Shown in pieces: positions 8,854 through 16,808 of a stretch of 61,939 nt of DNA. The notes beneath the pieces are model-generated. The model was given only the letters and a program-made list of their open reading frames with translations, made no database searches and was not told the DNA's origin. The stretch covers positions 1 through 61,939 of the forward strand of contig JASJPK010000010.1 in the NCBI GenBank assembly GCA_031426735.1. Direction: 5' to 3'. Position numbers and translations under genes: made by a program. This stretch comes from PFJX01 sp031426735 (GTDB taxonomy: Bacteria > Pseudomonadota > Gammaproteobacteria > Burkholderiales > Thiobacillaceae). The first letter of the stretch is position 1. Every line of letters starts with the position of its first letter.

Positions 8854-9339
8854 ATGCGCGCCGTATCCTCAAACGCTCGCGGTTTCACGCTGATCGAACT
8901 CATCGTCACCATCGCCATTCTCGGTGTGCTTGCCATGATGGCCGTGCCGATGCTGGAAGCGACCGCGCAGCGCCAGAAGGAAACGCAACTGCGTGCTGCA
9001 CTGCGCGAGATTCGCACGGCGATCGACGCCTACCACCAGGCCGTGCTCGACAAGAAAATCCAGGTCGCCGCCGATGCCAGCGGCTATCCGCCCGATCTGG
9101 AAGCTCTGGCGCGCGGCGTGCCGGATATCACGCGGCCCGATACCAGCCCGATCTACTTCTTGCGCCGCGTCCCACGCGACCCGATGTATCCGGACCAGGA
9201 CACGCCGGCCGCCGAGACCTGGGGTTTGCGCAGCTATGCCAGCGCGCCGGATGAACCGCAGGCGGGCGATGACGTGTTCGACGTGTTCTCGCTGTCCACC
9301 AAGAAAGGCCACAACGGCGTGGCCTACCGGGAGTGGTGA
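8854..9339 (+). CDS. prepilin-like (pseudopilin) protein
   Basis: A 161-residue protein with a class III leader: ten residues ending ARG, then FTLIEL with Glu at +5 and a long hydrophobic helix. The C-terminal part carries a GspG-like pattern (PIYFLRRVPRDPMYPD...TWGLRSYAS...DVFDVFS), suggesting a GspG-type globular domain with an insertion. It would be a second pseudopilus subunit. It starts 38 bases after the secretin gene and its stop overlaps the ATG of the next prepilin gene by one base (TGATG). Confidence 0.85.
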   Translation: MRAVSSNARGFTLIELIVTIAILGVLAMMAVPMLEATAQRQKETQLRAALREIRTAIDAYHQAVLDKKIQVAADASGYPPDLEALARGVPDITRPDTSPIYFLRRVPRDPMYPDQDTPAAETWGLRSYASAPDEPQAGDDVFDVFSLSTKKGHNGVAYREW

Positions 9340-9725
9340 TGCACAAGAAGACTGGATTCACGCTGATCGAATTGCTGGTGGTGCTGTCCATCATCGCCAC
9401 TTTGTTGACCCTGGCCGCGCCACGCTATTTCCAGCACGTGGAACGCTCCAAAGAGGCGGTGCTGCGCGAAAACCTGGCCAGCGTACGCCAGGCCCTCGAC
9501 CAGTATCACGCCGACAAGGGCAACTGGCCGGCCAGCCTGCAAGCACTGGTCGATGACCGCTACCTGCGCGCGTTGCCGCTCGACCCGATCACCGAAAGCA
9601 GCGATACCTGGCAGCTGGAATCGCCGCCGGAAGGCGCTTTGGCGAATAGTGCCGACGGCGTCTACAACCTGCGCAGCGGCGCCGAAGGCGTCGGCAGCGA
9701 TGGCAAACCCTACTCCGACCTGTAA
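9339..9725 (+). CDS. GspG-like pseudopilin
   Basis: A 128-residue pseudopilin with a very short leader (MHKKTG), Phe at +1 and Glu at +5 (residue 11) in FTLIELLVVLSII. The globular domain is GspG-like, with LPLDPITESSDTWQ and a Tyr-rich end. ATG 9339 is preferred to two GTG codons just upstream (9333 and 9336), because it overlaps the previous stop. Together with the first gene and the gene before it, this gives three GspG-type subunits in one operon. Its last 26 bases overlap the next reading frame. Confidence 0.85.
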   Translation: MHKKTGFTLIELLVVLSIIATLLTLAAPRYFQHVERSKEAVLRENLASVRQALDQYHADKGNWPASLQALVDDRYLRALPLDPITESSDTWQLESPPEGALANSADGVYNLRSGAEGVGSDGKPYSDL

Positions 9726-10233
9726 GCGCCAGACCGGTTTCACGCTGCTGGTCCTGTTGTTCCTGCTCGCCGGATTCGGCGTCGCCATGGCCGCCCTGGG
9801 CACGCTCTGGCACACGCATGTGCAACGCGAGAAGGAAGCGGAATTGCTGTTCGTCGGCGATCAGTATCGGTTGGCGTTGGAAAGTTATCGCGCCAGCCGG
9901 AAAACCGGCGAGCCGACCGCACCGAAGACGCTGACCGTCTTGCTGGAGGACTACCGCGATTCACGTTTGACGCGGCATCTGCGCAAGTTGTATCGCGACC
10001 CGGTCACCGGTTCGGATGAATGGGGTCTGGACCGTGATGCGCAGGGCGGTATTACGGCGGTTTACAGCCATTCCGAGAAATCACCGTTGAAGACCGCGAA
10101 TTTCCCGAATCGCTACGAAGCTTTCGTCGCCGCGAAAAACTACAGCGCCTGGCGTTTTCAAGTGGACCCGTTAGAAATCAAAACAGGCCTGAAATCGCCA
10201 GAAAATCGAGTCCCGCTATTGCGGTCGGAGTGA
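9700..10233 (+). CDS. atypical prepilin-like secretion protein lacking Glu5
   Basis: A 177-residue protein with a prepilin-type leader ending QTG, then FTLLVLLFLLAGF. The +5 residue is Val18, not Glu, which is unusual for a filament subunit. After the helix comes a REKEAELLFVGDQYRLALESY segment that is characteristic of a family of T2SS-associated proteins in betaproteobacteria. ATG 9700 is chosen as the first Met before the leader; the frame runs further back but over the preceding gene. It closes the operon; the tRNA-Asp promoter -35 hexamer lies inside its last codons. Role as initiating tip subunit is inference. Confidence 0.75.
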   Translation: MANPTPTCKRQTGFTLLVLLFLLAGFGVAMAALGTLWHTHVQREKEAELLFVGDQYRLALESYRASRKTGEPTAPKTLTVLLEDYRDSRLTRHLRKLYRDPVTGSDEWGLDRDAQGGITAVYSHSEKSPLKTANFPNRYEAFVAAKNYSAWRFQVDPLEIKTGLKSPENRVPLLRSE

Positions 10234-10247
10234 TCGCTACCTATAAT
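10219..10247 (+). promoter_or_regulatory. sigma-70 promoter of tRNA-Asp
   Basis: TTGCGG at 10219-10224 and a perfect TATAAT at 10242-10247 are separated by 17 bases, the optimal spacing. Transcription would start near 10254, about 54 bases before the mature tRNA end. The -35 box lies within the last codons of the preceding prepilin-like gene. Confidence 0.8.
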
Positions 10248-10307
10248 GCTCGGACTTCGCAGCTGCTTCCGAAAAGAAGCGGTTTCTGCCGAAGTTACGC
10301 AGTAACT

Positions 10308-10384
10308 GGAGTGGTAGTTCAGTTGGTTAGAATACCGGCCTGTCACGCCGGGGGTCGCGGGTTCGAGTCCCGTCCACTCCGCCA
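10308..10384 (+). tRNA. tRNA-Asp (anticodon GTC)
   Basis: A complete cloverleaf can be drawn. The acceptor stem GGAGTGG pairs with CCACTCC, followed by discriminator G and an encoded CCA. The D-loop contains TTGGTTAG, the anticodon loop is CTGTCAC with anticodon GTC, and the T arm is GCGGG-TTCGAGT-CCCGT. It stands alone, with its own promoter and a strong terminator, so it is a monocistronic tRNA transcript. Confidence 0.97.
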
Positions 10385-10394
10385 ACACAGTACT

Positions 10395-10433
10395 AAACGG
10401 ACGTTATCGGGCAACCGGAACGTCCGTTTTTTT
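10395..10433 (+). terminator. factor-independent terminator after tRNA-Asp
   Basis: An 11-bp perfect stem (10395-10405 with 10419-10429) with a 13-base loop is followed by a T-run ending at 10433. It lies eleven bases after the tRNA CCA end, and the upstream arm starts with three As, so it may also work on the other strand. Confidence 0.9.
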
Positions 10434-10499
10434 ATGTCCGTTCATCGCCGCGCGGTGTCTCACTTCGTTAACATGACTTTGTGTTGCAAGGAGATACCC

Positions 10500-10943
10500 A
10501 TGCCGCAATCCAACCGTGTTTCCGCCTCCGGCTTCGATCTGGATCCGCTCAGTGCGAGCGAGCGAGAACGTCGCATCGCCGGGCTCAGTGCCGAAGAGCG
10601 GCGCGTGATACTGAACCAGGGTACCGAGCCCCCCTTTTGCGGCGGATTGCTCGCAAACAAGGCCAGCGGCGTTTACCGCTGTCGCTTGTGCGAGTTGCCT
10701 TTATTCCGTTCCAGCGCCAAGTTCGAGTCGGGTACTGGCTGGCCGAGTTTCACGCAGCCGTTCGATCCGCAACATGTCCGCACCGTGCGCGATGTCAGCC
10801 ACGGCATGATCCGGGATGAAATTCGCTGTGCGCGATGCGACGGCCATCTTGGCCACGTATTCGACGACGGCCCGCCGCCGACCGGCCAGCGTTATTGCCT
10901 CAATTCGGTTTCGCTGAGTTTTGCCGAAGACGAAGCAGGCTGA
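10500..10943 (+). CDS. msrB: peptide-methionine (R)-S-oxide reductase MsrB
   Basis: Reduces the R-epimer of methionine sulfoxide in oxidised proteins. It has 147 residues, the standard single-domain length. The two zinc CxxC pairs are Cys61/Cys64 and Cys110/Cys113, and the catalytic Cys133 is in the RYCLNS motif. The GTGWPSF and HLGHVFDDGPPPTGQRYC signatures are intact. The start at 10500 has an AAGGAGA ribosome site 6 bases upstream; the frame is open further back but runs through the tRNA gene. No signal peptide, so it is cytoplasmic. Confidence 0.96.
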   Translation: MPQSNRVSASGFDLDPLSASERERRIAGLSAEERRVILNQGTEPPFCGGLLANKASGVYRCRLCELPLFRSSAKFESGTGWPSFTQPFDPQHVRTVRDVSHGMIRDEIRCARCDGHLGHVFDDGPPPTGQRYCLNSVSLSFAEDEAG

Positions 10944-10952
10944 TTTGCCATG

Positions 10953-11058
10953 GACGGGAATACTTTCCCGTCTGTGATGCTGAAGTCGGCAAGGGATTGC
11001 CGACCTACGATTCGTGGGTTGCGCGAACCTTGGAGCCCCCCTTCTTGCGAAGGGGGGC
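10953..11058. repeat. three consecutive inverted repeats between convergent genes
   Basis: Between msrB (+) and the reductase gene (-) lie three hairpins. The first has 7-bp arms GACGGGA/TCCCGTC (10953-10972). The second has 8-bp arms GTCGGCAA/TTGCCGAC with a GGGA loop (10985-11004), followed by CTACG as in dispersed REP elements. The third has 10-bp arms GCCCCCCTTC/GAAGGGGGGC (11035-11058). None has a T-run. They probably separate the convergent transcripts. Confidence 0.7.
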
Positions 11059-11069
11059 GTGTCTAGCGC

Positions 11070-11936
11070 TCAGTGGTAGGTCAGTTCCGACCAGCGCTGG
11101 CCATCGATCAAGGTCTGTTTGAAGGCCTCCCACTGCGCCTCCGAGCCGGCCATGCTTGCCATGCATGCGTCGAAAGCGGCGGCGATTTTCTTCATGCCGG
11201 CGAGATAGACGTAGGTCTTCGGGTCTTGCAGCAGCGCCCAGATTTCCGTGGCGTGGTCTTCGATGCCGCGTTGCAGTGCATCGCTTTCATCGACCAGCAC
11301 GCCTTTACTTATTGCCTGGATGGCCTGGAAGGTGGCCTGGTCGTAATAGCTGGCCAGGTCGTGGTTGAGGTCGTTCATGTAGAGCATGTCAGTGCCGGTT
11401 CTGGCGCCGTAATACAGCCGCACCTTGCCGTCCCATTGTTGCTGTTCTTCGTAAATCTGCTGCAGGAAGGCGCGGAACGGGGCAATGCCGGTGCCGGTGC
11501 CTAGCATCAGCAGGTTGCAGCTCTTGTCGGAGGGAATCCGGAACGGGCTGCGATGCGGGCCGGTGATGTCGATCTTGTCGCCGGACTGCGCGTTGCACAG
11601 GTAGTTGGATGCCTCGCCGGGATACTCCTCGCCGGACACTTCGTCGATATAGAAACAGCGTCGGACCAGCAATTCCAGTTCGACTCCTTCGCCATCGATC
11701 GATTTCTGCGCGTTGGCGATGGTGTAGTAGCGGTGGTGTGTCTTGTTGCCATACGGATGCGGGCCGGGTGTCAACACGCCGATGTTCTGGCCTTCCAGGA
11801 AGTAGAAAGCGGGCGCATTGATGCGCAGCACAATCCGACGGACCTCGGCGGTGGATTCCGGGGTAATCCGTTGCGTGGCGTGAACGATGGCTTCGGTCGC
11901 GTCGCTGGCGCTGAATTGGGGTTCGATTTCGGGCAT
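11070..11936 (-). CDS. ferredoxin-NADP(+) reductase, plant type
   Basis: An FAD enzyme moving electrons between NADP(H) and ferredoxin or flavodoxin, 288 residues. The FAD motif RYYTIAN is at 69-75 and the NADP-binding GTGTGIAPFR at 146-155; a C-terminal aromatic end (ELTYH) is present. A cysteine-containing insertion before the nucleotide site resembles the reductase part of benzoyl-CoA oxygenase component A and related phototroph enzymes. ATG 11936 fits the conserved N-terminus; a GTG at 12020 would add 28 residues of low-complexity sequence. Neither start has a strong ribosome site. It converges with msrB. Confidence 0.9.
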   Translation of the reverse strand: MPEIEPQFSASDATEAIVHATQRITPESTAEVRRIVLRINAPAFYFLEGQNIGVLTPGPHPYGNKTHHRYYTIANAQKSIDGEGVELELLVRRCFYIDEVSGEEYPGEASNYLCNAQSGDKIDITGPHRSPFRIPSDKSCNLLMLGTGTGIAPFRAFLQQIYEEQQQWDGKVRLYYGARTGTDMLYMNDLNHDLASYYDQATFQAIQAISKGVLVDESDALQRGIEDHATEIWALLQDPKTYVYLAGMKKIAAAFDACMASMAGSEAQWEAFKQTLIDGQRWSELTYH

Positions 11937-12055
11937 GGCGTTGAATCCGATGGTTGAGGAGGAAAGCCCGCCGAAAGGAGGGCGATGCGGGTCAGAGTAT
12001 CGCTCTTGTTGCACCCGCACATTTCCAAATCACGCGCGGAAAACAGGAATTTTCT

Positions 12056-12679
12056 TTAATCGCCAACCAGCAAGGCCAGGGTCGCGCGCAGTTCGGCAAT
12101 TTCTTGTTCGAGCCGTTCGACACGGGCTTCCAACTCGGAGGGCGCAGCCTGGTTGCCATGGCCGGGCGTTTCCAGCAGCGGTTCGCCGCAGAGCAGATGG
12201 ACCCAGCGCTGTTCGCGTGCTCCCGGCTGTCTGGGCAATTTCAACACCATGGCGCCGCTGGCCCGCTCGGCCAGTTCTTCCAGATACGCTTCTACCGTCG
12301 AGGCATCGGCGAAACGGTGCAGGCGCTCGCAATTTGCGCGCAGTTCGCTCGCCGTTTGCGGCCCGCGCAGCATCAACACTGCCAGCAGATCCATGCCGGC
12401 GGCAGGGACGTCGTACACCTTCGCGAAATTATGGGCATAACGCAGCACGCGGCCGGAGGCGCCATAACTTTCCATGATCAGGGTGCGGCCGCGCAGTTCT
12501 TCCAGGGCACCTTGCACTTCGCCTTCCGTCGCCGACATGACCGGCTCACGCGAGGTCTTCTGGTTGCAGCCGGTCGTCAGACTGTTGACGGTGAGCGGAT
12601 AGGCGTCAGGTGTTGTGCGGGATTTTTCGATCAGCACGCCGAGGACGCGTGCTTCGATGGGCGACAAGGGTTGCAGCAT
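12056..12679 (-). CDS. yceH: YceH family protein (DUF480)
   Basis: A 207-residue cytoplasmic protein with the two tandem winged-helix domains of the YceH/DUF480 family: one near residues 5-85 (LSPIEARVLGVLIEKSRTTPDAYPLT...) and one near 95-170 (LLAVLMLRGPQTASELRA). A short C-terminal coiled coil (ELEARVERLEQEIAELRATL) follows. The biochemical function of the family is not established. It ends about 120 bases before the reductase start on the same strand and follows a small membrane-protein gene by 22 bases, so it may share its transcript. Confidence 0.93.
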   Translation of the reverse strand: MLQPLSPIEARVLGVLIEKSRTTPDAYPLTVNSLTTGCNQKTSREPVMSATEGEVQGALEELRGRTLIMESYGASGRVLRYAHNFAKVYDVPAAGMDLLAVLMLRGPQTASELRANCERLHRFADASTVEAYLEELAERASGAMVLKLPRQPGAREQRWVHLLCGEPLLETPGHGNQAAPSELEARVERLEQEIAELRATLALLVGD

Positions 12680-12701
12680 GGCGAGTCCAGTGAAGAGCGG
12701 A

Positions 12702-12899
12702 TCAGTCCGGCAATTCGGAAGACGGTCCTTTGTCCTTGGTGATCAGATACATGCCTACCGCGGCCAGGCCCATCCACAAGACCATGGCCCAGCCGCCCAG
12801 CAGTTCGGAAATCGGGCCGAGAAAGAACAGCATGGCCAGCGCCAGGGCCAGCATGCCGTTGCCGATCCAGAAAGTGGGTTTTTGATGGGGATCGTTCAT
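12702..12899 (-). CDS. small two-helix membrane protein
   Basis: A 65-residue protein with two hydrophobic helices (about 11-30 and 35-52) joined by a short Gly-Gly turn and a charged tail (KDKGPSSELPD). No family could be recognised. The reading frame is supported by the ATGA overlap with the upstream small Cys-rich gene and by its 22-base distance to yceH, which gives a tight three-gene unit. Function unknown. Confidence 0.65.
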   Translation of the reverse strand: MNDPHQKPTFWIGNGMLALALAMLFFLGPISELLGGWAMVLWMGLAAVGMYLITKDKGPSSELPD

Positions 12900-13081
12900 G
12901 CCTGCTCCGTGTTACGGTCTTTGAAGAAAGGACAACTGGTGACGCCATTGCTTTGCCGCACCAGTTCTTCGCTGAAATCGGCGTAGGTGCGATGCAGACT
13001 GTTCCGGGCGACATCGTCTTCGAAACGCAGGCAGTTAGCGGACAGCGGGCAATTTGAAGTCATGCAGTAGGTGAGTGTCAT
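12896..13081 (-). CDS. small cysteine-containing protein
   Basis: A 61-residue protein starting MTLTYCMTSNCPLSANCLRF, with cysteines at 6, 11, 17 and near 50 (TSCPFF). Four cysteines in this spacing could bind a metal or an iron-sulfur cluster, but this is inference. The ATG at 13081 lies just before the end of the OmpA-like gene on the same strand (five bases), and its stop overlaps the next start (ATGA), so it belongs to the same gene string. An earlier in-frame start lies inside the OmpA-like gene. No family recognised. Confidence 0.6.
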   Translation of the reverse strand: MTLTYCMTSNCPLSANCLRFEDDVARNSLHRTYADFSEELVRQSNGVTSCPFFKDRNTEQA

Positions 13082-13085
13082 GCAG

Positions 13086-14555
13086 TTATCGGGTCGATTT
13101 TGACTTGGCGGGTTTGGCGTTTTTGCGTACGTTTTTCGCAACGGATTTTGCCACGGTCTTGGCTACGGTTTTGCTGGCAGGTTTGGCCGCCACCTCGGCT
13201 CTGCGATTCGGCGCCAGACAGGCTTTGGTCTCCGGCGTCGCATCGCCGCTGCAGCTGATGACCGGCATGGCTTCGCCTTTGGCGAGTATCTGGATGCGAT
13301 TCGCGGGTTTTCCCTTTTCGGTCAGATATTTCTTCACCGCTTCGGCGCGCAGCAACGACAGCTTGTCGTTGTAGGGCTCCGGCCCGAGCCGGTCGGCATG
13401 GCCGGTCACGACAATTGGCGCATCGCCGGGAGCCTGGACCAGCCAGGCGTCCAGCATGGCACGACCGACGGGCGTCAATTCAGCACTGTCGAATTCGAAG
13501 TGGGCCAGCGCATCTTCCAACGCCTTTTCGGCGAGCACACGAGCGGTTTCCGCTTTGGCAGCCGCCTCCGCATCGATGGGCTGGGCAGGTACGGCTGCGC
13601 TTGGCTCGGCGACCGCGATGGGCGCGACCGCGATGGGGGCGACAGGCGTGGCGACAGGGGCGGCGGTTTCGGGGCTGGGTGTGGGCGCCGTTGCAGGCGT
13701 TACCGCGACAATCGTCGGCTTCGGCATCTCGCTGACGGCTGGCGCCGAGGCGGCCGCAATCGGTGCGGCGGCGGCGGGGGCTTGGTCGACTTGCGGCTCG
13801 GCTGCCGGCTTGACCGGCGCCGGCGCTACCGGTGCAGCCTCGGCTATCGGGGCAACCTTGGCTATCGGGGCAACCTTGGCTACTGGCGCAGCCTCTGCTA
13901 CCGGCGCAGGCGGGGTCGCTCGTGCAACGACGGCAGCCGTGTCGGTCGACGGTGCTTCCGGCATCAACTTGACCAGCGGCTTTTCGGCCTGCGCAGTCGC
14001 TGCCGGTTCGGCCACGATGACCGGCGTGGCCGGTGCAACAACGACCGCAGGGGATACGGCGGGCTGCGCTGTGGGGGGGGGCGTGACGGGCGCCGATGGC
14101 AAGCTGGGCGGCGTACTGGCAGGCGCGCGGGGTGGCAATTGCGCCGTAGCGGGCACGTATGGATTGGGTGAGTAAGTGTTCGCTCCGAACAGATTCGGTG
14201 CGAACGGGAACGGCGGATATGTGTTCCCCGCAGACGGATTGGCCGCGTAGGGGGGCGGGGAGTAGGGCGCAGGTGCGTAGGAATTGGCCATCGGCGCGAA
14301 CGGCGACATCTGGATGGCCGGCGGCCCCAGCGGAATCTGGACCAGCTGCGGCCCCCCGCTCGGCGATTCGCAATTCGGTCCCGCCCCGGCGAGGCCAATT
14401 GGCTGGCACAGCGTCTGCCCGTTGGGCAGCAATTGGCAGATCTGGTTGATCGCGTAGATGAAGATGCGCGAACAGAGGTCGTCTGCCGCGCGCGCAGAAA
14501 CTGGCATTGTCGTCGCCGCAGTCAGCAGCGCCAATACAAGTGCATTCGGTTTCAT
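13086..14555 (-). CDS. OmpA-family protein with long Ala/Pro-rich linker
   Basis: A 489-residue exported protein. Residues 1-23 are a signal peptide (MKPNALVLALLTAATTMPVS). A Cys-containing segment near 27-60 is followed by a Pro/Ser/Asn-rich part and then about 200 residues of Ala/Pro/Val with imperfect repeats. The C-terminal domain, from about 345 to 465, is an OmpA-like peptidoglycan-binding domain (FEFDSAELTPVGRAMLD, VTGHADRLGPEPYNDKLSLLRAEAVKKYL, NRRAE). A Lys-rich tail follows. ATG 14555 has GGGGA upstream. The linker could span the periplasm while the end binds the cell wall. No beta-barrel is evident. Confidence 0.88.
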   Translation of the reverse strand: MKPNALVLALLTAATTMPVSARAADDLCSRIFIYAINQICQLLPNGQTLCQPIGLAGAGPNCESPSGGPQLVQIPLGPPAIQMSPFAPMANSYAPAPYSPPPYAANPSAGNTYPPFPFAPNLFGANTYSPNPYVPATAQLPPRAPASTPPSLPSAPVTPPPTAQPAVSPAVVVAPATPVIVAEPAATAQAEKPLVKLMPEAPSTDTAAVVARATPPAPVAEAAPVAKVAPIAKVAPIAEAAPVAPAPVKPAAEPQVDQAPAAAAPIAAASAPAVSEMPKPTIVAVTPATAPTPSPETAAPVATPVAPIAVAPIAVAEPSAAVPAQPIDAEAAAKAETARVLAEKALEDALAHFEFDSAELTPVGRAMLDAWLVQAPGDAPIVVTGHADRLGPEPYNDKLSLLRAEAVKKYLTEKGKPANRIQILAKGEAMPVISCSGDATPETKACLAPNRRAEVAAKPASKTVAKTVAKSVAKNVRKNAKPAKSKSTR

Positions 14556-14894
14556 GATTTTCCCCTGATTATTCAATTGGTTGAGTGCGCAATGTGGCAA
14601 TCGGTCAAGTGTCGAGCGGCTGCTATGGCCGGGAAAGGCGCATTGGAGTTCCATGCAAGCCAGGTAGCGGGGAGTGTTGCCATGGCATGTTCAAAAATCA
14701 AGGCTTAATCGCCTTTATATTGTCAGGAATAAACCGCTGAGGTCGAACGTACAAGTATTGGAAATATTTCGAACCATGACGCCTGGCTCTTGCGTGCATT
14801 TCATACTTTTAAGGCGTAGCGCAGCGGCTCAAGGATGGCCAGACCGCTTTCTTGCTACGATCCACCCCCATAAACCTGTACACGGGAGGCCGCC
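14556..14894. other. intergenic region between divergent genes
   Basis: About 340 bases separate the OmpA-like gene (-) and the DUF2157 gene (+). It is more AT-rich than its surroundings around 14700-14810 and must hold both promoters. I could not find a convincing -35/-10 pair with good spacing for either gene, nor an RNA gene. A GGGAGG ribosome site for the downstream gene lies at 14884-14889. Confidence 0.5.
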
Positions 14895-16208
14895 ATGAAC
14901 GACGGGAACTATGCCAAACGGCTCACGCAGGATCTGCCGCGCTGGCAACGGCAAGGCTGGGTGAGCGAGGCGGGCGGGGCGGCCATCCTCGCTGAGATCG
15001 CCGCGCGCCAGCAGCGCTTGGCCTGGGCTTCATCACTTGCGCTGATCGGCGCTCTGCTGCTGGGCGTGGGCGTCATCACCTGGTTTGCCGCACACTGGAA
15101 TGAGATGGCCAAGCTCACCAAGTTGCTGCTCATCGCCTTCACGCTCATCGCCAGCCATGTCGGCCATGGCCTCTGCCAGACCCGCTTCGCGCTGCCCAAA
15201 CTGGCGCAGGCGCTGGTGTTCCTGTCGGTGCTGCTGTTCGGCGCCGCGATCATGCTGATCGGCCAGATCTATCACATCGACGCGCACTTCCCGGACGGCA
15301 TCGCGCTGTGGGCGGCCGGCGGCCTGCTCACCGCCTGGCTGTTGGCCTCGCAGCCGGCGCTGCTGGCATCGCTGGCGCTGGCGGCGGTGTGGACGGCGAG
15401 CGAGCAGTTCGACTACCGGGCGATGAACTGGCCGCTGCTGGGTTATCTGTTGTTGTCTGCCGTGCCGCTGCTGCGCCATGACTGGAAGATCGCCGCGCGC
15501 GGCTGGGGACTGTTGTTCATCCTCTGGGTCATCGGCTGGCACGCGCAGCCCTGGATCGGCGAGATCGGAGAGGGCTATGCCCACATCCGCCTGTTCGCAC
15601 TCCAGGTGCTCGGCCTGGCCGCCTGCTGGGCGTTCGCGCAGGCGAGCGGGCATCCGTTCGCCCGTGCCGTGCGCAACGACTTCCTGCTTGCGGCGCTGGT
15701 CGGGGCCTTCGCCTTCACCTTCCCGAAAATGGCCTGGCAGGGTTACGAAGCAAACCTGGCACAGGCGCCCTGGCTCGCGGCACTGGCCGGCGCGGGCGTG
15801 CTCTACGCCGCCGGCATCCTGCGTCTGGTCCGCGCCAGCGCACTGCCGGCCGGCCGACTCAGCCTGGGTATCGCCCTGGCCATCGGTTTCGGCCTGCTGC
15901 TGGCGGTCGAGATGGTCCAACTGCGCAGCAGCAGCCTGCCGTCGCTGCTCTGGAACGGCCTGTTCCTCGGCGTGCTGTACTGGATCGGCGATCTGGGCAT
16001 GCGCCACGGCGAGCGGGTCATGATCAACCGCGCCTTCGTCGGCTTCTCGATTTGGGTGCTGGCGCGTTACTTCGATACGTTCTGGACGCTGCTCGACCGC
16101 TCGCTGTTCTTCATGGCCGGCGGCGTGTTGCTGCTGGCCGGTGGCGGTTGGCTGGAACATCGCCGGCGGGCGCTGTTGCACGGCATGGATGACGGGAGGC
16201 CGGCATGA
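14895..16208 (+). CDS. DUF2157 multi-pass membrane protein
   Basis: A 437-residue inner-membrane protein with a cytoplasmic N-terminal helix-rich domain of about 45 residues (LTQDLPRWQRQGWVSEAGGAAIL...), typical of DUF2157, then roughly ten to eleven hydrophobic helices. A GQIYHIDAHFPDGIALWAAGGLL segment after the third helix is a family hallmark. A GGGAGG ribosome site lies 5 bases before the ATG. It overlaps the GDYXXLXY gene by ATGA; the two are commonly found as a pair. Function is unknown; possible roles in the envelope are speculation. Confidence 0.88.
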   Translation: MNDGNYAKRLTQDLPRWQRQGWVSEAGGAAILAEIAARQQRLAWASSLALIGALLLGVGVITWFAAHWNEMAKLTKLLLIAFTLIASHVGHGLCQTRFALPKLAQALVFLSVLLFGAAIMLIGQIYHIDAHFPDGIALWAAGGLLTAWLLASQPALLASLALAAVWTASEQFDYRAMNWPLLGYLLLSAVPLLRHDWKIAARGWGLLFILWVIGWHAQPWIGEIGEGYAHIRLFALQVLGLAACWAFAQASGHPFARAVRNDFLLAALVGAFAFTFPKMAWQGYEANLAQAPWLAALAGAGVLYAAGILRLVRASALPAGRLSLGIALAIGFGLLLAVEMVQLRSSSLPSLLWNGLFLGVLYWIGDLGMRHGERVMINRAFVGFSIWVLARYFDTFWTLLDRSLFFMAGGVLLLAGGGWLEHRRRALLHGMDDGRPA

Positions 16209-16792
16209 AACTCTGGACGAAAATCGGCCTGCTGGCAGCTGTTGAGATCGCCGTCCTCGCGGCGATGATCGCCGACAAACAATGGACCCTGCACAGTGGC
16301 ACGCCGGTGCTGCTGCAGACTGTGCCGGTCGACCCGCGCTCGCTGTTCATGGGCGACTACGCGCGCCTGTCATACCCGATCAGCCAACTGCGACTCGACG
16401 GCGAAGAGGCGCTCGGCGGCGACAAGGCATTCAAGCGACACGACCCGGTCTGGGTGGCGCTCAAGCCGGAAGCGGACGGCGCCAAGGCCGTCTCGCTGCA
16501 TCACCGGCGCAACGACATTCCGCCCGGATTGCTGGCGCTGAAGGGCGAAGTCGAAAGCTACAGCGACTTTGCCTGGGATCCCGTCAACCGCACCAGCAAC
16601 CGGCAACGCACCCTGCACGTGCGCTACGGCATCGAGCAGTACTTCGTGCCGGAGGGCAGCGGCCGCCAGATCGAACGGCCGCAAGGCGGCGAGAAGGTCA
16701 CGCTCCTCGTCGCCATCGATAGCCGCGGCAAGGCGGGCATTCAGGCGCTGCTGTTCGACGGCAAGGAGCGTTATCGGGAGACGCTGTTCTAG
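16205..16792 (+). CDS. GDYXXLXY domain protein
   Basis: A 195-residue protein with one N-terminal membrane helix (about 5-23) and a periplasmic domain that carries the name-giving motif GDYARLSY near residues 54-61, in the context VDPRSLFMGDYARLSYPIS. This family is found fused to or next to DUF2157/DUF4401 membrane proteins, as here, where the ATGA overlap suggests a fixed stoichiometry. No enzymatic residues are known. Length is normal for the family. Confidence 0.88.
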   Translation: MKLWTKIGLLAAVEIAVLAAMIADKQWTLHSGTPVLLQTVPVDPRSLFMGDYARLSYPISQLRLDGEEALGGDKAFKRHDPVWVALKPEADGAKAVSLHHRRNDIPPGLLALKGEVESYSDFAWDPVNRTSNRQRTLHVRYGIEQYFVPEGSGRQIERPQGGEKVTLLVAIDSRGKAGIQALLFDGKERYRETLF

Positions 16793-16808
16793 CCGCGAGC
16801 GTGGGTTT

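Noticed and set aside
10308..10384. tRNA-Asp as attachment site of an integrated element
   Set aside because: No integrase, phage or plasmid genes follow, and no repeat of the tRNA 3' end was noticed nearby.
13398..14175. Gly/Arg-rich and Ala/Gly-rich + strand frames opposite the OmpA-like gene
   Set aside because: They are the complement of the Ala/Pro-rich linker; the signal peptide and OmpA domain support the - strand gene.
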